A stretch of DNA of 28,881 bases from Clavulina sp. PMI_390. Taxonomy: Eukaryota > Basidiomycota > Agaricomycetes > Cantharellales > Hydnaceae. Positions 22,000-28,881 of this stretch are shown piece after piece (positions within the stretch are counted from its first letter, which is position 1; every line of letters starts with the position of its first letter). The DNA lies in NCBI GenBank assembly GCA_015039315.1, contig WIDE01000080.1, positions 60,681 through 89,561 of the forward strand, read 5' to 3'. Position numbers and translations under genes: made by a program. The notes beneath the pieces were generated by a model that was not told the origin of the DNA, did not search any database, and saw only the letters and a program-made list of their open reading frames with translations.

Positions 22000-23446
22000 A
22001 TGAGCCACCTTTACCACTTACGGCGAATGCTTGAGACGCACGACGTGACGATCAAGGTTCCTTCGTGGCAACTCGCAGTCGCTCTACTCATCCCTACCGG
22101 AGGCTATCTCTTCCGCACCTTGACCCGTCTCCCCAAACCGAGGAACACTATCAAGACCTCACATGGGTTGAGCGAGGTTCCCCCCAGTCCTCTGAAAACT
22201 CGGATTGACGAAATATATCCTGAGGATGCTTTAGGCAAAGCATGCTATGTGGATTTGCCCTATGGACGAACCAAGTACTCCATCTCTGGGCCCACTGATG
22301 GACGCAAAGTGAGCCGGTTGGCACGACCTTCAGCATTGAAGCCACGCCCATCATCTCATGATATTATTAGGTCGCTCTGATTCATGGGTACAGCACCCCA
22401 AGCATCACTTACAAGGTGAGTCATTTCGGAAGATCTCCTGTCATAAACGACCCTGAAGCTCAAGAAAATCTTGTATGTTGGGAAGGGTGTTCACGACCGT
22501 CTGGTTGCTGCTGGTTTCCGTGTCCTCACCTATGGTATGCCCTCACCCTTCACCATCATTTACGACTGCTCATCTGGCTGCATCCCTACTAGACATTTAT
22601 GGGCGAGGCTACTCGGATGCTCCTCATGACGTCGCACTCCCAGTGTATACCACACAGCTGGCGCTCCTGATGCAACACATCGGCTGGGAGAAGGCACGCA
22701 TCGTCGGTTTTTCGATGGGCGGAGCCGTCGCGGCTGGGTTCGCAACGCAGTTCCCCAACCTCGTTGACAGCGACGTCGCCTTGCTGTCCTCAGTTGGCAA
22801 TTATACTGTGAGTGTGCATATATCGTAGCGTGCGTAGGTGCTGTGTGATCTAACTTGATCCATACCTTTAGGATACACATCCTTTCGGCGGAAGCTACGC
22901 CTTCTACAGCCGACCCTTCTTCCCTTGGCTCAAATCTCTCCTACCTAAGGTCAGATCTCATCGTTTCAGTTCCCCCCCACACACAACCTAACCCAGTAGC
23001 ATGTGCTGCTAGAGCATGAAGCTTCCTCCGCCGCCCAAAACGCCGATAGAGGCTATCGACCAGCTCGGTGACCTCCAAAGGATGACTCTGCCCCGCTATT
23101 CGCAAGTACTTGCTTCGACATTACAGCGCGGTCCCATCCGCGAGATGGGGCCCACCTTTGCAAAACTCGGCACAATGCCCTTCCGCACTCTCCTGCTCCA
23201 GGTGAGTCCTTCCCTCCTTATCCATCTTGCGGCATGACGAAGAATGACTGATGCACATATTCGTATAATATGATTTAGGGAACCGACGATGAGATTGTCA
23301 CCTATCACCTCTACTTTGAGCCAACTCTCACAAAGTACTTCCCCAAGGCTAAAGTTGTCGTGATCGAGGGTGCCCCACACGACTTGACGGTGACACACCC
23401 CAAACAAGTCGCGAGCGCCCTCATCGAGTTCTTCAATGGTGCCTAG
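22000..23446 (+). CDS. Membrane-anchored alpha/beta hydrolase, paralogue 1
   Basis: Seven exons (22000-22308, 22371-22415, 22486-22534, 22593-22807, 22872-22949, 23013-23201, 23279-23446) total 1053 nt, 350 residues. A hydrophobic segment at about 24-42 (WQLAVALLIPTGGYLF) suggests an N-terminal membrane anchor. The alpha/beta hydrolase core is complete: oxyanion LIHG at 106-109, YGRGYSDAP at 137-145, nucleophile Ser175 in GFSMGG, acid Asp298 or Asp299 in GTDDE, and His329 in APHDLTVTHP. This supports a serine esterase, lipase or related hydrolase; the substrate is unknown. The start differs from paralogue 2: where that gene has its ATG, this one has GTG (codon 16), and in-frame ATGs lie upstream at 22000 and 22030. 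Exons 2 and 3 are only 45 and 49 nt but are conserved in size in both copies. No good TATA box was seen. Confidence 0.88.
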
Positions 23447-24073
23447 GGTGCAGTGATGGCGGGTGGTGATGCTAGTGGTCTTGGCTTGGTAACAACACTG
23501 TCGACAGAGGGTTGTGGGTATTCCTCGAATGCTTGCATGAGTACAATTGTTACAAGTACCAGTCCGTATGCGGGCCGCGCCAAGGCCGCACATTCCCAGC
23601 AAACTTTCTCATGTCCACATATTTCCATGTCGCAACCGGCCCCCATACTATTGCTGTAGCGCGTAAAAAAATCGGAAAATGAGATACTAATCGTCTTAAA
23701 ATAGTACAGGCAGATACGGAGGGCCACATCGTCATGGTGGACTACGATAGAGAAGAATGTCGCCAGACGCCGCGTAGTCGTGGCGTAGAATGAAGCCATT
23801 AAATATCTGGTATGAAGTATGGCTGGCGGCCCAGACTTGTAATCATTCAAATGATCTCGGCAATGACAAATGCTGAGTGGACAGCCTTGCTCCTGAGTGA
23901 TGTCCGATGTGTACTGTCATATACCATGCTATGAGTCGGACATGGGGCGCCGGGTCCTGAAGGGCCTAAATTGCTCTGAATAAAACCACTACCACCACCT
24001 ACTCCTAGCCCTAACCACCACTCAGCGCCCCCTTCTGCCTCCCTCTCTCAGTTGAACCCCTGTGCCAAACACA
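23447..24073. other. Spacer between hydrolase paralogue 1 and membrane protein gene
   Basis: Downstream region of the hydrolase and promoter of the membrane protein gene, with a pyrimidine- and ACC-rich leader just before the ATG (23985-24070). An open minus-strand frame at 23443-23850 converges on the hydrolase, but I find no family or splice support. The arrestin relic that follows hydrolase paralogue 2 is not detectable here. Confidence 0.4.
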
Positions 24074-25235
24074 ATGTGCAATATTCCAGCCAATCCAGAC
24101 GCAGGCGGTCAGTATTGTTCCTGAAATCAGCATAGTCATACTTACCTGATTGGTCTCAGGAGTCGGTGTCCGAACGGCTATCTACATACAAGTCCTCCTG
24201 CCCTTCCTCTCAATTCTTGTGGAACTCGCTCGGGGCAATCCTCTTGTTGGGAATGTATCGCTTCAAACTATGAACGTCCGATCCGCTATATCATCAACGC
24301 TTACTGGCGTAGCTCTTATCATCTCTGCTATGATACAGCATCATCTCTATGGATTAGACGTTTTCCACGCACTAATTGTGCTCAACTTATGTTGGCTTGT
24401 GGTTTTTGGAGCGTTTATGGCAACGATTAACCTAGCCATAGAATTTGGGATGAAGGCTATCTTCACATTTGAAAAGCTGATTGACACTGGGGCCATATCG
24501 ACCACTAAGCCCAAAATCCGCGGGCTCCTATCGGACTTGGAAAGTTTAAGCGTGTTGTGGGCTTGGATCCTCATTGTCGATCTCATCCTCATTGGTGTTT
24601 TTGGGCGCATGGTTATGCTTGACCCCATGTCATATGACACCTCCCTAGATTCATGCACCAGTACTACCGTGTTCTGGATCATGGGATACACTCACTCAGT
24701 CACTAGCCATTCATTCCGAAAGGCCCTTCTGATTATATACACCTGGCTCCTTGTTCCTGGTGTTAACGTCTCTCTGATTAGCTTTTTTTGGAGCTTCTTT
24801 GCGGCATCCGCATGCTACTTTATTGGCTATCCGCTTGCTCAGATACTTCCCTCGCGCTTGAAAGCGGCGATGCGGGCATCTACCTCGCATGTTCCCCGAA
24901 ACGAGTTTCTCCGATATCACCTGGTCAGGTTGCGGAACAAAATGGCGGGAGACATTATTTTCCCACTAACATTTGCCATAATCAAGGGCATTATCATCCT
25001 CACAACAGAGAAGACCATCCAAGCCAATAGTATTGGACCAGGTGAAAATGTCTGGAGCCTGGGTCAGACATTTGCGGTGCTTGTTTCACTCCTCCCCATC
25101 ACTTCCATTCTACAACAAGCTGCAAAAAATGAAAAGCCTGATGCCTCGCCTGGTGCCCTATCTGGTGCCCTATCTGGTGCCCCATCTGATGCACAGCCTG
25201 ATGATGCTGTGGCTACACCCCCACACCCAGAGTAA
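24074..25235 (+). CDS. Multi-pass membrane protein, uncharacterised Agaricomycete type
   Basis: Two exons (24074-24107 and 24160-25235; 52 bp intron) give 369 residues. The tiny first exon supplies MCNIPANPDAG, which together with GVGVRTAIYIQ forms an N-terminal signature I associate with a large Agaricomycete family of uncharacterised membrane proteins; this is recognition from memory, not a search. About seven hydrophobic segments are visible, at roughly 17-34, 53-71, 79-104, 141-163, 199-238 (possibly two), 277-293 and 311-330. The C-terminal tail is Ala/Ser/Pro rich and contains three perfect or near-perfect 12 bp repeats (25150-25185). No catalytic motif was seen. The gene sits between hydrolase paralogue 1 and direct repeat A and has no second copy in the window, so it may have been inserted into or retained from only one duplication unit. 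Function unknown. Confidence 0.85.
25150..25185 (+). repeat. 12 bp tandem coding repeat in the membrane protein tail
   Basis: Three successive units of CTGGTGCCCTAT (the third with one substitution), followed by two partial, diverged units. The reading frame turns them into repeated Gly-Ala-Leu/Pro-Ser residues. The repeat length is a multiple of three, so copy number can vary without breaking the frame. Confidence 0.8.
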
Positions 25236-25500
25236 CCATTTGCATGGATGGCGGAGTTGCGGAGCAAAGTAGCATCTTGACGCAAAGAAATATTACCATT
25301 AGCCTTCATGAATACCTGCTAGGACTAGCAACACGATTTTATGGACTTTTTTAACCTTCACATTCACCAATGGCCCTATTGGACGGCTTCATCTCTGGTG
25401 CATTTAGCAAGTCCATACAGACCATTGCATCGTGGCTCAATGTGAGGGTCTCGAGTCCATGTCGTGTACTGCCGGTGGATTAAGCTTAGGTGCAGCGCAT

Positions 25501-25988
25501 CAATATCTTGTGGAGCCCCCACTCGGTCCCGGATATAAAAGCCCGTTGGCCGTTATTCACTCAATGCTAATTAGCACATTGTAGCGTGCTTTCGGATGAA
25601 GTTCATGGAATAGAAAAATGAAGCGGCTGCACTGCCCTAACGCCACGATGAAAAAATGCTTCTACTCTATGGCTGGCGTTAACCATGGAGCCGAAAACAA
25701 CGTTAATATTTCAAGGTCCTCCCAGCGACAGACGAGAAGCTCTCGATCATCCTACTATAGAGACGCACCCAAGAGATATACCTGAGGACAAAATGACATG
25801 TGATAAAGCAACGATGGTATCTCGCTGATCCCATGAGGTTCAACGTTTTTTTTTGTGGGCGGCTTCTGAATAAGTGGACAAAGCAGCATGGATTTCCGGA
25901 CTTAGCAGTTTTGCTCAGTCCATCATTTGCCCCCGGAAGATCCACTGCTAATGAGACAATCTCAATCTCCGGACCGATAATTAGCCTT
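25501..25988 (+). repeat. Direct repeat A, about 490 bp, diverged
   Basis: Aligns by eye along its whole length with 28381-28881 in the same orientation, with many substitutions and small indels. Anchors shared in order include GGATATAAA, CTCAATGCT, TTGTAGCGTGCTTT, GGAGCCGAAA, ATGTGATAA, CCATGAGGTT and ATAATTAGC. Frames do not survive the indels between copies on either strand, so it is probably non-coding or the ruin of a gene. It lies directly upstream (about 410 bp) of hydrolase paralogue 2. Confidence 0.75.
25534..25584 (+). promoter_or_regulatory. TATA box and six-codon mini-frame in repeat A
   Basis: TATAAAA at 25534-25540, then ATG at 25564, exactly 30 bases after the TATA start. The frame is MLISTL followed by TAG (25582-25584). 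The same spacing and a near-identical peptide occur in repeat B, although the flanking sequence has diverged. A core promoter whose transcript begins near a tiny frame is one reading. Confidence 0.4.
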
Positions 25989-26293
25989 CACGGGCCAGTC
26001 CCACTGACGGGCATCAAGCACATTCACGTCGTCGGTTTCACAGTTTCAAGGGTGGTGAGTGCTATCTGACGAGTACTTGGATAGGCGTGAGTAGAATATT
26101 CGATAGTCCCAAATCCATTCAGGAGAACATCAAAAAGATTTCGGGAGAATAGCTGTGGAGGTAGGATGTCGATGAATTTGAGTCGCAGCGAGTCACAGTG
26201 CGTTCTGTCACACGGACGAAAACGACCGCGATGAATATCTAGAATGCTTTCATTCCTATCTCTCACACACATTCCCATTGAACCGCGTCGATG

Positions 26294-26300
26294 TATATAA
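26294..26300 (+). promoter_or_regulatory. Candidate TATA box of hydrolase paralogue 2
   Basis: TATATAA about 105 bases upstream of the ATG at 26401, followed by a C-rich leader. The leader (CACGTCTCTCCCC) is similar to that of hydrolase paralogue 1 (ACGTCTGTCTCCC near 21967). Confidence 0.45.
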
Positions 26301-26400
26301 TGGTATAGCAAGGGGGCTCAATATCCTCACGTCTCTCCCCCTGAATCCCCTCGCCCACCACCAGCTCCTTGCACCTGCCGCGAATCTTCAAACCCACAAC

Positions 26401-27828
26401 ATGACCATTAGTGTTCCTTTGTGGCCGATAGCAGTTGCCTTACTCATCCCTACTAGCGCCTACCTCTTTCTCGTCCTGACACATCTCCCACAACCGAGGA
26501 ATACCATAAAGACCGAGTATGGATTGACGTGGGTCGCTCCTGGCCCATTGAAAACTCGGATCGACGAGATATATCCCGAGGATGCTCTAGGAAAGGCATT
26601 CTATGCAATTTTACCCTACGGTAGGACCAAGTATTCCATCTCTGGGCCCGATGATGGACGTAAGGTTGGCGCACATATGCCCTTGTTATTGCTCCCATGC
26701 TGAGGTCACGTCATTACTAGGTCATTCTCATTCATGGGGGCGACGTCCCCAGCATTATCTTCAAGGTGAGTCATTTTGGAGGATCTCCTATCATAGACGA
26801 GAGTTTGAGATTGAGAAAATTTGTGTTATCCAGGATATCCAAAACCGTCTGATTGCTGCTGGTTTCCGTGTCCTCACATATGGTATGCTCCTGAATGAGA
26901 CCGCCTCATGTTACCAAGGTACGACTTGCTGATGATACCTCTTCCTAGATCTATACGGACGAGGATACTCGGACGCTCCTTACACCGATCTCACACTCCC
27001 AGTGTATATCACGCAGTTGGCACTCCTCATGCAATACATTGGCTGGGACAAGGCACGTATCGTTGGAATTTCCTTGGGGGGAGCTATTGCTGCTGGTTTC
27101 GCGGCCCAATTCCCATATCTTGTCGATAGCGACGTTGCCCTCCTAGCTTCAGTCGGCACACTGCCGGTAAGGGTCATCAGGGCCACCAAACGATTGATGT
27201 GATGACACGCCTTGGTCTTTGTATATGTAGAGCACCCACCGTTTTAGCAGAAGCGACGCCTTCTTCAGTCTGCCCTTTGTCGTTTGGGTCAAGTCCTTTA
27301 TCCCCAAGGTACAAATCCCAACTTCCTAAATTTATCCTTTGATAACCTGCCGCAGCATTAACCCCTGTGCCGCCTATACTAGGGCACGAGTCTTCCACCT
27401 CCCCCCAGATATTTTGCGGAAGCCATGGGCCAACTTCGCGCACTCCAAACCATGACTCTCCCCCACGACACGAAGGTATTCGCCATGACCGTGCGGCACG
27501 GCCCCATGCGCGAGATGGACCCTATTTTCGCCACGCTCGGCGATATGCCAATCCGCACTCTGCTTGTTCATGTGAGCGTCTTCCTCCTTCCTTTGTTCCC
27601 TCCTGTCCTCGCTCTATTGCGACGCTAAACGCTACATCCTCCATCCTATGGCGTATACAGGGGGTGGATGACGGATTCGTTAACTATCACCGCCATTTCA
27701 ACCCAAATCTCACAAGATACTTCCCCAAGGCTAAAATCGTGGCGCTCGAGCGCGCCTACCATGACTTGACGGTGACGCACCCTGAGGCGGTCGCGAATGC
27801 CCTCATCGAGTTCTTCAACGGTGCTTAA
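26401..27828 (+). CDS. Membrane-anchored alpha/beta hydrolase, paralogue 2
   Basis: Seven exons (26401-26664, 26721-26765, 26834-26882, 26949-27166, 27231-27308, 27383-27571, 27661-27828) total 1011 nt, 336 residues. Exons 2, 3, 5, 6 and 7 have exactly the same lengths as in paralogue 1 (45, 49, 78, 189, 168), and exon 4 is one codon longer. An N-terminal hydrophobic anchor (PLWPIAVALLIPTSAYLFLVL) begins near residue 6. The catalytic set is intact: LIHG around 91-94, YGRGYSDAP, Ser161 in GISLGG, Asp284 or Asp285 in GVDDG, and His315 in YHDLTVTHP. This is a serine hydrolase of unknown substrate. The ATG at 26401 was chosen because it follows a plausible leader and begins the conserved region; the frame is open further upstream. 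Paralogue 1 has mutated this start codon. Confidence 0.9.
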
Positions 27829-27970
27829 GCTCAGCAGTATATCCTGCGTGCTGATCCTGAAAGTAAATCAATAGTCAGTATGGACATTCAGGCAATGACT
27901 ATGATTGGGACATTGAGAAGTCTTCAACTTCGGGACAACGGCAGCTACTCTGTTTGTTGAGCAGATGATA

Positions 27971-28083
27971 CAGTGTGGTGTGAGAGACTTGGGATCGTCG
28001 TTACGGGGATTAACCATGGGACCAGGCTCAAAATAGCCCATCTGAAGCTCATCATAGGCTGTGATTTCGCATTATGAGCCCAT
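27971..28083 (-). pseudogene. Arrestin-like 5' exon relic
   Basis: The minus strand from the ATG at 28083 aligns without gaps with the first 38 or so codons of arrestin-like paralogue 2 (for example YDELQMGYFEPGPMVNPR against YDEPQMGHFEPGPIVKPR, and DPKSLT in both). Codon 4, Tyr in the intact gene, is a TAA stop, and similarity fades within exon 1, so no product can be made. It lies 140 bp past the stop of hydrolase paralogue 2 and points back towards it. Similarity also extends into the upstream flank. Confidence 0.85.
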
Positions 28084-28380
28084 TGGCATTAATAAGGAGG
28101 CCGCGCCCGAGTGAATCGTCCGAGCGTTGTGGCCTCAACATCTTCTTATTGATGAGATAGAAGGTAAGGCTGTGCAATTCGGTTAATTTGTGATATCGTG
28201 AATGCGGCTCGCAAATCGCATATGTTGAGCTATTGAGAATAGTCAGCGCATTCAGCGCATCCACACGAATCATCGCATCTTGGCTCCATCTGGTAGTCAT
28301 GAATCCATGATGTGTCATGCCTATGGGGTATAAATCAATTCAACAAGCTAAAAGCGTCAACGTCATGGGAGGGAATGATC
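28084..28380. other. Spacer between arrestin relic and repeat B
   Basis: Nearly 300 bp. The part next to the relic is a diverged copy of the promoter of arrestin-like paralogue 2. The rest may belong to the duplicated segment, but similarity is too weak to place by eye. Confidence 0.4.
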
Positions 28381-28881
28381 GCAATACTTTGGGGAACTCT
28401 CATTTAACCCCGGATATAAACGCCCGCTAGCGATGCTTCGCTCAATGCTCATCAGCAGATTGTAGCGTGCTTTTAGATGGGGCCTATGAGATAAAACACA
28501 CAGCGGCCTCACTCCCTTGGCACAGCGATGAAGAAATACATCCGCTCTGTGAATGGCATCAACTATGATCATGGGAGCCGAAACAACGTCGATATTTCGA
28601 GTTCCTCCCAAGGACAGGCGGCAGGCCTCCAATCCTCCTAGGATAGGGGCACATACAAAAGACGCCGCACGTGATATGATAACATGTGATAAGGCAGCAA
28701 AAAACTCCAGCAAAACCCATGAGGTTAAAGGTTTTTGTGGAACGGCTGGATGGTGGTTTCCGAACAAGCAAACGAAGCGTCATGCGTTTCCACGCCCACC
28801 AGTGAGGCTCAATCCAGTAGTATCCTTCGGAAAGTTTACTGCTAATTAGGCAGATGTAATCTCCGGAGCAATAATTAGCTT
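28381..28881 (+). repeat. Direct repeat B, continuing past the window end
   Basis: Same-orientation partner of repeat A, still matching at the last bases of the window (ATAATTAGC context). Because repeat A is followed by a hydrolase gene, the sequence beyond the window may carry another copy of it. No supportable gene was found within. Confidence 0.75.
28415..28465 (+). promoter_or_regulatory. TATA box and six-codon mini-frame in repeat B
   Basis: TATAAA at 28415-28420 with ATG at 28445, again exactly 30 bases after the TATA start. The frame is MLISRL followed by TAG (28463-28465), differing from repeat A by one residue. Confidence 0.4.

Noticed and set aside
23443..23850. Minus-strand open frame of 135 codons converging on hydrolase 1
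   Set aside because: No recognisable domain or intron structure, and no counterpart beside hydrolase 2.
28553..28849. Plus-strand open frame in repeat B as a real gene
   Set aside because: The matching frame in repeat A is broken by indels and an early stop, so the frame is not conserved between copies.
1..28881. CRISPR arrays, rRNA, tRNA genes, transposase or reverse transcriptase genes
   Set aside because: Looked for and not seen; the only long repeats are the two diverged direct copies, and no frame shows transposon motifs.

Overview
The window is nuclear DNA of a filamentous basidiomycete, most likely an Agaricomycete. The evidence is dense genes cut by many 49-100 bp GT-AG introns, protein families typical of that class, and no prokaryotic signals. 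I cannot name the species. All exon boundaries were read by eye and checked by frame arithmetic; none has transcript support.

The first 10 kb is a housekeeping block: a Dre2/anamorsin Fe-S protein (-), a 21-exon Kap120/importin-11 karyopherin (-), an SLX4-type nuclease scaffold (+) sharing a 260 bp divergent promoter with the importin, and a classical short-chain dehydrogenase (+). Every gene here has a complete, frame-consistent model.

From 10.4 to 16.3 kb lie three tandem minus-strand paralogues of the alpha/beta-fold epoxide hydrolase family. Their exon lengths are identical apart from one exon of the third copy, and each has a TATA box 57-76 bp upstream of its ATG. The two copies with intact frames have lost the nucleophilic Asp, the catalytic His and both cap tyrosines. 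The third copy keeps all of these but carries a one-base frameshift. This split between intact frame and intact active site is the most striking signal in the window.

From 17.5 kb to the end is a second duplicated region: two arrestin-N-like genes (-), two paralogous membrane-anchored Ser-His-Asp alpha/beta hydrolases (+), a multi-pass membrane protein (+), a decayed arrestin 5' fragment, and two copies of a roughly 490 bp non-coding direct repeat. Each repeat copy carries a TATA box followed exactly 30 bases later by a six-codon ATG-to-stop frame. The order (hydrolase, repeat A, hydrolase, arrestin relic, repeat B) points to segmental duplication followed by decay, and predicts a further hydrolase copy just beyond the window. 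Nothing in the sequence proves that the hydrolases, dehydrogenase and arrestins form a single pathway; the arrangement is best read as tandem expansion in an accessory region next to a conserved core.
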